Below, in pieces: positions 15,816 through 24,987 of a DNA stretch of 28,612 nt. Within the stretch, counting starts at the first letter, position 1. The number at the start of each line of letters is the position of its first letter. A program made the translations under genes and the position numbers. The notes beneath the pieces were generated by a model that had not been told where the DNA came from, searched no databases, and was given only the letters and a program-made list of their open reading frames with translations. The stretch is from JBGTKH01 sp041744735 (GTDB lineage: Bacteria > Planctomycetota > Planctomycetia > Pirellulales > Pirellulaceae): assembly GCA_041744735.1 (NCBI GenBank), contig JBGTKH010000431.1:1-28612 (forward strand), in the 5' to 3' direction.

Positions 15816-18800
15816 GTGGCGACGAATCTCGAAAAGCTCCGAGACCTGCTCCAAGAACTGTTCCAACTGGATCAGGCGGACTTGGATTTCGGCATCTACC
15901 GCATTATGAACACGAAGCGGGATGAGGTCGTGCGGTTTCTCGACAAGGACTTGCTTCCCCAGGTCCAGGATGCGTTCAAACAGTACAAGTCAGCGGACAA
16001 GTCGGTTCTGCAAGGTGAACTCGACAAGCTGGTAGCGAGCGTCCAAGGTGCTGGAATGAACCCGGACGATTCGCCCAAGGTCAAGGAACTTCGTCAACGA
16101 CTCGCCGATTCCGCCGTGGACGTAACGGCACTGGAGAACGAGGTCTTCTCGCACCTGTTCAACTTCTTCCGTCGCTATTACAGCGAGGGTGATTTCATCT
16201 CCCTGCGCCGATACAAGGAAGGCGTCTACGCCATTCCCTACGAAGGCGAAGAGGTCAAACTGCATTGGGCGAACGCCGACCAGTATTACGTCAAGAGCAG
16301 CGAGACGTTCAAGGATTACACCTTCAAGATTGCCGGGGGCAAGCGGGTCGGGGTGCATCTCGTCGCCGCTTCCACCGAGCAGGACAACAACAAAGCGGCG
16401 CAGGGCAAAGAACGCCGATTCGTCTTGGCTGACAACCCGCTGTCCGAAGAGAACGGCGAACTGTTCATCCGATTCGAGTATCGTCCGTTTGAAGGCAAGG
16501 AAAAACAGGACGATCTGAACAAGCAGGCCATCGACGCCGTTCTCAAGACGCCGGGTTTCGAGCAGTGGGCGCAGGAGTTGGGGAAGCTCGCTCCGACCGA
16601 CAAGCGGCGAGATCGCACGGTGCTGGAAAAGCACCTGACGCAGTACACGGCCCGCAACACGTTCGACTACTTCATCCACAAAGACCTGGGCGGGTTTCTG
16701 CGGCGGGAACTCGATTTCTACATCAAGAACGAGGTTATGCACCTGGACGACATCGAACACGAGTCGGTTCCGAAGGTCGAGCAGTACCTCAGCCAGATCA
16801 AAGTAATCCGCAACATCGCCCACAAGATCATCCAGTTCCTCGCCCAACTTGAGAACTTCCAGAAGAAGCTGTGGCTCAAAAAGAAGTTCGTGATCGAGAC
16901 GAACTACTGCATCACGCTCGACCGGGTGCCGGAAGAGCTTTACCCGGAGATCGCTGCCAACGATACGCAGCGGGAAGAGTGGGTACGGCTGTTCGCCATC
17001 GACAAGATCAAAAAGGACTTAAACCAGCCAGGATACTCCAATCCGCTAACGGCTGAGTTTCTGAACGCACAGCCCTTCCTACCAGTCTCAACTCGTTGTT
17101 TTGGGTCAACATTTGCATCACGGTTGTTACATGGACTTGACGAAGTTTCCGTCCTCAACGGAGTCCTGGTCAACAGCGAGAATTTTCACGCCCTCAAACA
17201 GATAATGCCTCAACTTCGTGGGACTATCAGGTTCATCTACATCGACCCGCCTTTTAACACTGGCGATGACGGGTTCCTCTACAAAGACAACTATCAGCAC
17301 TCTACTTGGGCTTCTCTTCTTTACGACCGCCTTGCCTTGGCCCATTCATTGTTGACGCCGGACGGATCAATCGCCATCAGTATCGACCAAGACGAGATCG
17401 GTTTGCTTCGGCTCGTTTTGGACGAACTGTTTGGGCACGACAATCTCATCTCGCTCATCACGGTGAAAAGAGGCAGCGTCACCGGTCACAAGGCTATCAA
17501 TCCCGGTGTCGTAAACATTTCAGAGTATGTGGTCGTTTACGCAAAGGACCGACGTACATGGACCGGGAATTCGGTTTACAGCCAACGTGACAGGGATACC
17601 CGCTACTCCACGTTTATTTCCAATCCGTCTGACGCTGAAGCCACCTTGAGTTTTATTCCATTGCTCGATGCCGTCGCAAACCATCACCAAGTGCCTCGTG
17701 AGAAACTGAAAGATACTTACGGAGATAGCCTGGAGGAAGTTGTGACCCGATTTGTCAGCGAACACGGTGACTCGGTCATTCGTCTTGCTGATGTGAACGT
17801 CGGCGGCGTAGGCGAGAATTTCCGAGCAGCCGTTGCCGAGTCCCGAAAAACAACTAATCGAGTAATATTGCACACGCGTGAGGGTTATCCCGACGTGTAT
17901 CTTCTTAACGGTCAGCGCATTCTGTTCTACAAGAACAAGCTGGTCCAAGTTGGCGAACAATTGCAAACGGCAGAGAAGGCGTCGGACATTTGGTTGGACG
18001 TTCTTCCGAACGACTTGCACAACGAAGGTGGTGTAAGTCTCAAGAAAGGCAAGAAGCCTGAAGCGTTGATAAGCCGCCTTGTTGGGTTGGCGACTGACGA
18101 AGGAGATGTCGTTTTGGATTTCTTTTGTGGCACGGGAACGGCGGCGGCAGTCGCTCAGAAGATGGGCCGTAAGTGGATTGCAGTGGATTGTGCAAACTAC
18201 TTCTGGGAAAAGACCGTGGTGCGAATGCAGAATGTATTAGCTGGTGAATCGAGAGGCATCAGTAAGGCATCCTCATGGAAGGGCGGTGGAGGGTTCAAGG
18301 TGTTAAGTCTCGAATCCTACGAGGACGCCCTCAACAACCTCGAACTGAAACGCACCAGCCAGCAGGGGACGTTCCTCGACGCCGACGCCGAGATGCGGGA
18401 GCAGTACATCCTCTCCTACATGCTCGACGTGGAGAGCCGAGGCAGCCAGTCGCTCCTCAACGTCGAGGCGTTCCGCAATCCCGACGAATACAAACTGAGA
18501 GTCGAACGCAACGGCGAGACGCAACTGGTCAACGTCGATCTCGTCGAAACCTTCAACTGGCTCCTCGGTCTGACCGTCAAGCACATCGACGTGATCCGGG
18601 GCGTGCGAATCGTCGATGGCACGAATCCACAAGGCGACCGGGTGCTGGTGCTGTGGCGCAACATCGACAAGATGGACAACGACGCGCTCGACAAGTGGTT
18701 CCAGAAGCAGGACTACAACACCCGTGAAATGATCTACGACGTGTTCTACGTCAATGGCGACAACAACCTCGAAAACCTGCGCCGCCCCGACCAGACCTGG

Positions 18801-18860
18801 AAGGTGCGCCTGATCGAGGAAGAATTCCAACGGCTCATGTTCGACGTTCAGGACGTGTAA
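15816..18860 (+). CDS. Beta-class (type III Mod-like) DNA methyltransferase with long N-terminal extension
   Basis: 1014 aa with a GTG start and GAGGAAG upstream. The methyltransferase core has motif IV IYIDPPFNTGDDGF (D477-P-P-F480) before motif I VVLDFFCGTGTAAAVAQ (D768), the beta-class order of type III Mod enzymes. DPPF instead of DPPY still fits N6-adenine or N4-cytosine methylation. A target-recognition region probably lies between the motifs (about 540-740). The first 420 residues are an extension not found in ordinary 600-700 aa Mod proteins, and the last 200 another. The enzyme would mark host DNA against the Res-like nuclease at 19845. Sampled lines from about 17040 to 18290 are near 50% GC against about 60% in the flanks, suggesting a swapped recognition core. 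Confidence 0.87.
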   Translation: MATNLEKLRDLLQELFQLDQADLDFGIYRIMNTKRDEVVRFLDKDLLPQVQDAFKQYKSADKSVLQGELDKLVASVQGAGMNPDDSPKVKELRQRLADSAVDVTALENEVFSHLFNFFRRYYSEGDFISLRRYKEGVYAIPYEGEEVKLHWANADQYYVKSSETFKDYTFKIAGGKRVGVHLVAASTEQDNNKAAQGKERRFVLADNPLSEENGELFIRFEYRPFEGKEKQDDLNKQAIDAVLKTPGFEQWAQELGKLAPTDKRRDRTVLEKHLTQYTARNTFDYFIHKDLGGFLRRELDFYIKNEVMHLDDIEHESVPKVEQYLSQIKVIRNIAHKIIQFLAQLENFQKKLWLKKKFVIETNYCITLDRVPEELYPEIAANDTQREEWVRLFAIDKIKKDLNQPGYSNPLTAEFLNAQPFLPVSTRCFGSTFASRLLHGLDEVSVLNGVLVNSENFHALKQIMPQLRGTIRFIYIDPPFNTGDDGFLYKDNYQHSTWASLLYDRLALAHSLLTPDGSIAISIDQDEIGLLRLVLDELFGHDNLISLITVKRGSVTGHKAINPGVVNISEYVVVYAKDRRTWTGNSVYSQRDRDTRYSTFISNPSDAEATLSFIPLLDAVANHHQVPREKLKDTYGDSLEEVVTRFVSEHGDSVIRLADVNVGGVGENFRAAVAESRKTTNRVILHTREGYPDVYLLNGQRILFYKNKLVQVGEQLQTAEKASDIWLDVLPNDLHNEGGVSLKKGKKPEALISRLVGLATDEGDVVLDFFCGTGTAAAVAQKMGRKWIAVDCANYFWEKTVVRMQNVLAGESRGISKASSWKGGGGFKVLSLESYEDALNNLELKRTSQQGTFLDADAEMREQYILSYMLDVESRGSQSLLNVEAFRNPDEYKLRVERNGETQLVNVDLVETFNWLLGLTVKHIDVIRGVRIVDGTNPQGDRVLVLWRNIDKMDNDALDKWFQKQDYNTREMIYDVFYVNGDNNLENLRRPDQTWKVRLIEEEFQRLMFDVQDV

Positions 18861-18871
18861 GGAATCGAACC

Positions 18872-19714
18872 ATGACGCCCAACCCCTTACAACCCCAAGC
18901 CAAGTGCCACTACTTCGTGGACGAGGCCGGCGATCCGACGCTGTTCAATCGTCGGAAGCAAGTCGTCGTCGGGACGGAAGGCTGCTCAACCTACTTTATG
19001 CTCGGCCTGTTGGACGTATCGACCCCGGAAGCCTTGGGCCAAGAACTGAACGATTTGCGCCAGAAGATGCTCGCCGACCCGTACTTCAAAGGCGTGCCGT
19101 CGATGCAGCCGGAGCGAAGGAAGACGGCGCTGGAGTTCCACGCCAAAGACGACATTGCCGAAATTCGGCGCGACGTTTTTTCGCTGCTCATGCGGCATGA
19201 AGTCCGCTTCTTTGCGGTCGTGCGAGACAAGCGTCGGATCGTGCATTTGGTGCGGGAACACAACCTCAAGCAGTCTCAGTACCGCTATCACCCCAACCAA
19301 CTTTACGACCGCTCGGTGAGCCGCCTGTTCAAGGACCGGCTGCACAAGGAAGACGCCTACCGGATCGTCTTTGCGAAACGTGGCACGTCGGATCGAACCT
19401 CAGCGCTGCGCAAGGCATTGGAGAATTCCCGGCAGAACTTTCGACGGTCGTGGGGCGTCGAGGCAACCGCACCGATTGAAGTCGTCGCCAGCGTGCCGGT
19501 GAACGATCCCAGCCTGCAAGCGGCTGACTATTTCCTGTGGGCCTTACAACGCCTGCATGAGAAACAGGAGGGACGCTATTGGGAGTTTATCTGGCCCAAG
19601 GTCAGTCTGGTCTACGACATCGACGATGTTCGCAACCACGCGTACGGCGAATACTACTCGCAACGTAATCCGTTGACGCTGGAAGCGTTGAAGAAAAGAA
19701 CGCCGGGGATATAG
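18872..19714 (+). CDS. DUF3800 family protein
   Basis: 280 aa. It has the family's opening acidic motif YFVDEAGD (D17, E18, D21) and late segment LQAADYFLWALQRLHE, with a conserved LEFHAKDDIAEIR region between. DUF3800 proteins are thought to have an RNase H-like fold, the acidic residues acting as a metal-binding nuclease centre. The activity is not proven for most members. It starts 11 bp after the methyltransferase stop and precedes the Res-like gene, so it is most likely a subunit or accessory nuclease of the cluster. No membrane segments. Confidence 0.82.
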   Translation: MTPNPLQPQAKCHYFVDEAGDPTLFNRRKQVVVGTEGCSTYFMLGLLDVSTPEALGQELNDLRQKMLADPYFKGVPSMQPERRKTALEFHAKDDIAEIRRDVFSLLMRHEVRFFAVVRDKRRIVHLVREHNLKQSQYRYHPNQLYDRSVSRLFKDRLHKEDAYRIVFAKRGTSDRTSALRKALENSRQNFRRSWGVEATAPIEVVASVPVNDPSLQAADYFLWALQRLHEKQEGRYWEFIWPKVSLVYDIDDVRNHAYGEYYSQRNPLTLEALKKRTPGI

Positions 19715-19844
19715 GGCTGGCCGGCCGAAGCAGGTTGGCCACACGGCATGGAGCCGAATTTCGTCCACCGGCTACCACAAACATACGACCTGCCTCCAGC
19801 GGCGTCAAGAGACTACCAAGCTTCAGCAACACGGGAAGAGTTCG

Positions 19845-22800
19845 ATGGCCAAGAAAACCGCCAAACGGTCGCGACAGGGGATGCTGCTCCAGGAAGCGGT
19901 CCCGCTGAAATTCGACCAGAAGCTCGTGCTTCTCCAGTGGATGCTGTGGCTCTTTGACAAGAAAAACTTCGAGCAACTGGCCGAGCCGTTCAAGTCGTTG
20001 GAACTCGAAGGGCTGAACGAGGACAACAACCACAAGTTCCTGGCCGTGTTCCGGGCGCTCTGGGAGTTGGAAGAGTTCCCTGGCGACGTGTTGCTCGGCT
20101 ACGACCAGAACATCGTCAAGCACACACTCCGGCTGAACGAGCGCCGGGCCGAGCCAATCCGCTGGAAGTATTTTCAATGGCTCTCGCTGCTGTTCACCGA
20201 AGTCTACCTGGACCGCTTTTTTCGTGACCCGAACAAGCTGCTGGCCGACCTGAATGAGTTCGTCGGACGCTTCAACGCGAACCAACTCGAACGGGACAAG
20301 ATTTCACCCTACGAACTGACCGACCTGCGCAAGATCGCCTTTTGGAATGCCACGGGCAGCGGCAAGACGCTGCTGATGCACGTGAACATTCTCCAGTATC
20401 GGCACTACCTGGAGTTGCACGGTAAGGGCCGGGAACTGAACAGGATCATTTTGCTGACGCCTAACGAGGGGCTATCCAGGCAGCACCTTGTTGAATTTGA
20501 AGTATCTGGGATGGATGCCGACCTGTTCTCGAAGGACGGCAAGTCGCTCTTTGCTGGCAAGAGCATCGAGATCATCGACATTCACAAATTGCGGGAGGAC
20601 ATGGGCGAGAAGACGGTTGCCATCGACGCCTTCGAGGGAAAGAACCTTGTGCTGGTGGACGAAGGTCACCGTGGCTCCAGCGGCAAAGAAATGGGCCGCT
20701 GGATGGACGCCCGCCGCAGGCTTTGCGAACACGGCTTCTCATTTGAGTATTCAGCCACGTTCGGGCAAGCGATGAAGGCCAGCAGCAACAAGGCTCTGGA
20801 ACAGGAATACGCCAAGTGCATCCTGTTCGATTACTCGTACAAGTATTTCTACCGAGACGGATTCGGGAAGGACTATCGCATCCTGAATCTGGCCGACGAC
20901 TCGGACGATGAAAGGCGAAACCTCTACCTGACCGCATGTTTGTTGGCGTTCTACCAACAGCAACGGCTCTACCGAGACAAGCCTGCCGACTTCCGTCCAT
21001 TCTTGCTGGAGAACCCTTTGTGGGTATTCGTGGGCGGAAATGTGAACGCCGTGCGTTCGGAAAATAAACGCAAAGTTTCCGACGTGGTGGACATCTTGCT
21101 GTTCCTGGCCGAGTTCGTAAAACAAAAACGCCACACGATCAAGCTGATTGAGCGACTTCGCAGCGGCAAGCCGCAATTGCTCGACCAGCGTGGCAACGAA
21201 ATCTTCGCAACGGCCTTCGGTTATCTTAGTCAGTGGGGCTTGAGCGGCGAAGACACGTACAACGACATCCTCAAATTGTTGTTCAATTCGCACAATCCGG
21301 CGAAGCTGCACGTTCTCAACCTCAAAGGCACCGATGGCGAAATCGCTTTGCGACTCGGTGAGAACGATGCGTTTGGGCTTATCAACGTCGGTGATGCCTC
21401 GGCCCTTTGCAAACTGTGCGAAGAGCATCCCGACCATCTTGTGGTGGACAACAAGGAGTTTTCAGGATCGCTGTTTGCCAATTTGAGTTCACCGGATTCG
21501 ACGATCAATGTGCTGATCGGCTCGAAGAAGTTCACCGAAGGGTGGAACAGTTGGCGAGTCAGCACGATGGGCCTGATGAACGTCGGCAAGTCGGAAGGCT
21601 CGGAGATCATCCAACTTTTCGGACGTGGCGTGCGGCTCAAGGGCCTCGGCATGTGCCTAAAGCGAAGCAGCCAAATCGACGGCATCCCCAAGCCGCCTCA
21701 CATTGCCCTGCTCGAAACCCTGAACATCTTCGGCATCCGGGCGCAGTACATGCAGCAGTTCAAGGAGTACCTGGAGGAAGAAGGTCTGCCCTCGAACGAG
21801 GAGCGGATCGAGTTTATTCTGCCGGTGGTCAAGAACCTCGACGGCAGGAAGCTCACGAGCATCCGGCTCAAGGAAGGCGTGGACTTCAAGCGACAAGGGC
21901 CAAAGCCGACTCTGGACGAGCCGAACACATTCCTCTTGAAGCACCCGGTTCTTCTCAACTGGTATCCCAAGATTCAGTCGCAGCAAAGCAAGGGCGTGGC
22001 TTCGACCAGCGACACCGCCGTGATCGAAACAGGCGAGTTCGAGGACAAGCATCTTGCCTTCATGGACATCGACTCGATTTATTTCGAGATGCAGCACTTC
22101 AAGAATGAGCGTGCGTGGTACAACCTCAATCTGCCTCGTGAAAGTATCGTGAAGCTGCTTGGTCGGGCCGACTGGTATCGGCTGTTTATTCCTGCGGCAG
22201 AAATGGAATTCACCCGCTTTGACCGAGTGCGCCGCTGGGAGGAGATCGCCGTCGCCCTCCTCAAGAAATACTGCGACCGTTACTACAAGCACCGCAAGCA
22301 GGAATGGGAAGCCGATCACCTGGAGTACCACGAGCTTCGGGAAGACGATCCGAACTTCGTGCAAGAATACCGATTGCTGATTGACGAGTCGGCGGAAAGC
22401 ATCAAGAACGGTTTGGAGACACTAAAGGACCAGATCAACAAAAAGACCTTCAAGGCGAAGTGCGAGATCGGCAATCTGTCGGCCTACTGGTTCGGCAACC
22501 ATTTGTACCAGCCGTTACTTCACTTGCCAAAAGGCGGTAGCAGACTGATCGAGGTCAGCCCGGTGTCGCTGAATGACGGCGAGCGAGACTTCGTTCTCGA
22601 TCTCAAAAAGTTCCACGACAACGATAAAGACTTCTTCAAGGACCGGGAGCTATTCCTGCTCCGCAACGTGAGCAGGCGTGGTATCGGCTTCTTCGAGGCG
22701 GGCAACTTCTATCCTGACTTCATCCTTTGGCTGTTGGTTGGCAAAAAGCAGTACGTCACCTTCGTCGATCCCAAGGGCCTGCGCAACCTCGACGACGGAT

Positions 22801-23060
22801 CATCGAATCCGAAAGTGCAGTTCTACCGCACGATCAAGGAAATCGAAGCTCGGCTCGACGATCCGTCGGTAATCCTCAACTCGTTTATCATCTCGGCCAC
22901 GCCCTACGAAGCCATTCCAATGTGGGGCGATGGCATGACCAAGGCGGAACTCCAAAATTGCCACGTCCTGTTTCAGAAGGAAGACAAGGATACCTACATC
23001 AACCGGCTCCTGCACAAGATTGTTAGTCTGGAGCAAGTGGTGTCAGGGCCTCAGTTGTGA
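19845..23060 (+). CDS. Type III Res-like helicase-endonuclease
   Basis: 1071 aa, ATG with GGGAAGAG upstream. Helicase lobe 1 has Walker A NATGSGKTLL (K174), motif II LVDEGHRGSSGKE (D272) and motif III EYSATFGQA; lobe 2 ends with LFGRGVRLKG. The C-terminus carries a PD-(D/E)xK nuclease: YPDFILWLLVGKKQYVTFVDPKG, with D958, D975 and K977. This is the layout of type III restriction Res subunits, which translocate or diffuse on DNA from unmethylated sites and cut. A 130-bp gap separates it from the DUF3800 gene, but the strand and context agree with one operon. The first 120 residues are an extension absent from classical Res. All key motifs are intact, so an active enzyme is expected. Confidence 0.88.
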   Translation: MAKKTAKRSRQGMLLQEAVPLKFDQKLVLLQWMLWLFDKKNFEQLAEPFKSLELEGLNEDNNHKFLAVFRALWELEEFPGDVLLGYDQNIVKHTLRLNERRAEPIRWKYFQWLSLLFTEVYLDRFFRDPNKLLADLNEFVGRFNANQLERDKISPYELTDLRKIAFWNATGSGKTLLMHVNILQYRHYLELHGKGRELNRIILLTPNEGLSRQHLVEFEVSGMDADLFSKDGKSLFAGKSIEIIDIHKLREDMGEKTVAIDAFEGKNLVLVDEGHRGSSGKEMGRWMDARRRLCEHGFSFEYSATFGQAMKASSNKALEQEYAKCILFDYSYKYFYRDGFGKDYRILNLADDSDDERRNLYLTACLLAFYQQQRLYRDKPADFRPFLLENPLWVFVGGNVNAVRSENKRKVSDVVDILLFLAEFVKQKRHTIKLIERLRSGKPQLLDQRGNEIFATAFGYLSQWGLSGEDTYNDILKLLFNSHNPAKLHVLNLKGTDGEIALRLGENDAFGLINVGDASALCKLCEEHPDHLVVDNKEFSGSLFANLSSPDSTINVLIGSKKFTEGWNSWRVSTMGLMNVGKSEGSEIIQLFGRGVRLKGLGMCLKRSSQIDGIPKPPHIALLETLNIFGIRAQYMQQFKEYLEEEGLPSNEERIEFILPVVKNLDGRKLTSIRLKEGVDFKRQGPKPTLDEPNTFLLKHPVLLNWYPKIQSQQSKGVASTSDTAVIETGEFEDKHLAFMDIDSIYFEMQHFKNERAWYNLNLPRESIVKLLGRADWYRLFIPAAEMEFTRFDRVRRWEEIAVALLKKYCDRYYKHRKQEWEADHLEYHELREDDPNFVQEYRLLIDESAESIKNGLETLKDQINKKTFKAKCEIGNLSAYWFGNHLYQPLLHLPKGGSRLIEVSPVSLNDGERDFVLDLKKFHDNDKDFFKDRELFLLRNVSRRGIGFFEAGNFYPDFILWLLVGKKQYVTFVDPKGLRNLDDGSSNPKVQFYRTIKEIEARLDDPSVILNSFIISATPYEAIPMWGDGMTKAELQNCHVLFQKEDKDTYINRLLHKIVSLEQVVSGPQL

Positions 23061-23550
23061 CAAGTAAACGGCTGTTTTCTCAGCGGAACTGGTAAAGCGA
23101 TTCCAGCCGGCGTCGATTCGCTCTGTCGCGTTGTGTACGGACGACGATTCGGTGTTGCGGCCACTGCTTGAACCGTTTCCAAATGTCGAAGTCGTGGTCA
23201 TGGCGACTGCTGAGTAGGATTCACGACTGCGATGCGAGACGAAACCCGCTTCAAACTCTGGCACGGCCCGTACCGCACGCCGCGCTTCAAGTACGGCGCG
23301 AAGGTCGTGGACGAGTGGCGTGGCGAAGTTCGCCACGTTCACGCCAGACGTGCGAACGATGGGTCCGTCGATGTTCCATTCGTTGACCATCACGATGCGT
23401 TAAATCGCGTTTCTCGCGTTCGATGCGAAAGCGGAAACAGCGGGTGTCAGTAACCACTTGCCACGCCGGGGTGGAAAGCGATACGTTAAATTACAACTTC
23501 GGGACGGTCGTCTCGCCGGCCAGCGAGCGACCAAGCGGCCCGGTCGCGTT
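23061..23550. other. 490-bp stretch with a probable small-gene remnant
   Basis: No intact gene. A frame from 23232 (MRDETRFKLWHGPYRTPRFKYGAKVVDEWRGEV in summary form) resembles the start of short Planctomycete orphan proteins of the GPYRTPRFKYG type, then loses that character after about 33 residues, as if frameshifted or truncated. No terminator with a T tract follows the Res-like gene. Confidence 0.4.
23232..23453 (+). pseudogene. Possible truncated GPYRTPRFKYG-type orphan gene
   Basis: The first 33 codons (from ATG 23232) read like a family of short proteins that I recall from Planctomycete genomes; the remaining 40 do not, and the frame ends in a basic/polar stretch without a known motif. 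There is no clear ribosome binding site. Could be a remnant of an ancestral gene at the junction between cargo and replication module, or chance. Confidence 0.3.
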
Positions 23551-23612
23551 GAGGTACCACCTACCTTTCACTCAGCGCGGCCGGTGTCGGCCCGATGAAA
23601 GGTAGGTGCCTC
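23551..23612 (+). promoter_or_regulatory. SD-sequestering leader hairpin before the 412-aa gene
   Basis: CACCTACCTTTC (23558-23569) is perfectly complementary to GAAAGGTAGGTG (23597-23608), a 12-bp stem; GAGG (23551-23554) and CCTC (23609-23612) can extend it across a 3-nt bulge. The loop contains an inner stem, GGCCG-GTGT-CGGCC (23579-23592). The 3' arm includes the purine-rich ribosome binding site, which ends 4 bases before ATG 23613. Folding should block translation. The same design recurs at 24939-24986. Confidence 0.65.
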
Positions 23613-24851
23613 ATGCGCGACTTCGATTCGGCCCGTAAAGAATTGGCCGCGTGGTGTCACGAAAAAGTTCTGCGCCTGGGAGCGCGTGTTGGTCTGGACG
23701 AGACGGTCAAAGGTGTAGAATTCGAGAATCCACAGCCCATCGCGGTCGAACTCGTGCAGTGGTTGGTGTCGATTGGTTTTGGTGCGTCTGCATCGTCGAT
23801 TGACATACCGGCGTGTACGAATGCGCGTGTTGTAATCGGTTACCTCAAAGACTGGGCTAATTACTTGTCAAATTTATCGCCGGAGAAGATACCGACACAG
23901 GTTGCGGACAAGGTGACTTGGCCGCAACCGATTCCAAGTGTCCCCGACAGAATCGTTGATCTACCCGACGAAGATGTGCGCCGCCGGGCAATCGAAGCCT
24001 GGCGGGCCGGTCAAACGTTGCTCAACGCTATCACGGCGTGGCGGGATTGGCTAACTTTGGCCAAACAAGACTACGCCGCAACAGAATCGTACGATATGCA
24101 ATTGGGCGACGCTATCAATCGCGGTGGCGCAGCGGCGATAAGAACACTCTACCGGTGCAATTTGCACTGCGCGGCGTTCGTAGGCGAGGCCAACGAAACC
24201 TTGTCCCACTGGCCCACCGCTCCGTCCGACATCATCGACCCAGCTTGGTATTTCGATGAAGCCCCAGTAATTCAAGAGACGGTCCTTTACCAACTTTCTT
24301 TTGGAGGGCTCGTCCTTGCTCCGTCCGTTAAAGAACTTCTTTGCGACATGGAAGCATCGCCTGCCAGCGTGATGCGACGTGAATCGTCGGGCGAGAAGCC
24401 GCCAACGGATGACGAGGCCAGCATGACGTGGCAGGAAGCTGCCACACGTTTGGAACGACTACGTCTGCAGGGCGAGCCATTCACTAGTCAAGCGAAACTC
24501 GCCGCCCAATTAAAATGCTCACCGTCAACGGTCAACCGTGCCATCTGGGAAACGCCGTCACTTCAACCGTGGGCGAAGCCGGAAACTATCTCTGCACCAA
24601 AGGCCCAGAGTCTCACCGATATGGTCACGGACAACATGGCTCAAGTCCGAGAACCGGACCCAGCAGGCTTGTTGGAAAAAAAGGACGTTGACTTCGTGTT
24701 GCTCTGGCTGGTGGAGCAGGTTGAACCAGACGAACGTCCGGCGTTACTCAAGCAACTGGCTTCCAATTCTCCTGAAGAGCGGCAGAAAATGGCCGAACTG
24801 CTCGCCAACGATCCAGAAAAGAGCGACAAGATTTGGGGTCGAAAAGCCTGA
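23613..24851 (+). CDS. Hypothetical protein with C-terminal helix-turn-helix
   Basis: 412 aa from the ATG at 23613, directly after the hairpin. An in-frame ATG at 23595 lies within the hairpin arm and is less likely. The N-terminal 270 residues are mainly helical without a known motif. Residues about 285-320 (EPFTSQAKLAAQLKCSPSTVNRAIWETPSLQ) are a clear helix-turn-helix, like a winged regulator or a primase-loader domain, and the end is an acidic helical tail. The protein may be a replication initiator or regulator of the element. It is followed by a dyad-rich gap and the MerR-like gene. Expression is probably limited by the leader hairpin. Confidence 0.65.
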   Translation: MRDFDSARKELAAWCHEKVLRLGARVGLDETVKGVEFENPQPIAVELVQWLVSIGFGASASSIDIPACTNARVVIGYLKDWANYLSNLSPEKIPTQVADKVTWPQPIPSVPDRIVDLPDEDVRRRAIEAWRAGQTLLNAITAWRDWLTLAKQDYAATESYDMQLGDAINRGGAAAIRTLYRCNLHCAAFVGEANETLSHWPTAPSDIIDPAWYFDEAPVIQETVLYQLSFGGLVLAPSVKELLCDMEASPASVMRRESSGEKPPTDDEASMTWQEAATRLERLRLQGEPFTSQAKLAAQLKCSPSTVNRAIWETPSLQPWAKPETISAPKAQSLTDMVTDNMAQVREPDPAGLLEKKDVDFVLLWLVEQVEPDERPALLKQLASNSPEERQKMAELLANDPEKSDKIWGRKA

Positions 24852-24861
24852 CGAGCAGGCC

Positions 24862-24938
24862 ATTCGCAATAGCATTCGCGAATGCTCGCGGTAGCGTTTG
24901 CCCTTGATTTTACGGCCATTCGCACATTTTCCGCGAAT
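24862..24938. promoter_or_regulatory. ATTCGC operator-like cluster with a perfect 16-bp palindrome
   Basis: AGCATTCGCGAATGCT (24871-24886) is a perfect palindrome. ATTCGC also occurs at 24862-24867 and 24918-24923, and GCGAAT at 24933-24938. The cluster lies between the stop of the 412-aa gene and the hairpin before the MerR-like gene, where a repressor or excisionase could bind. Confidence 0.55.
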
Positions 24939-24986
24939 GTTTTCCTTCCTTTGAAAGGCCCATACCGGCCGGAAAGGAAGGAAAAC
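24939..24986 (+). promoter_or_regulatory. SD-sequestering leader hairpin before the MerR-like gene
   Basis: GTTTTCCTTCCTTT (24939-24952) and AAAGGAAGGAAAAC (24973-24986) form a perfect 14-bp stem with a 20-nt loop that itself contains GGCC-N6-GGCC (24957-24960 and 24967-24970). The 3' arm is the ribosome binding site and ends one base before ATG 24988. It shares the outer purine/pyrimidine stem and inner GGCC pair with the hairpin at 23551-23612, though the sequences differ. Confidence 0.7.
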
Positions 24987-24987
24987 G

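Noticed and set aside
12921..18860. DISARM class 1 (DrmD helicase plus DrmMI methylase)
   Set aside because: DrmA, DrmB and DrmC are absent, and the fourth gene is a type III Res-like helicase-nuclease.
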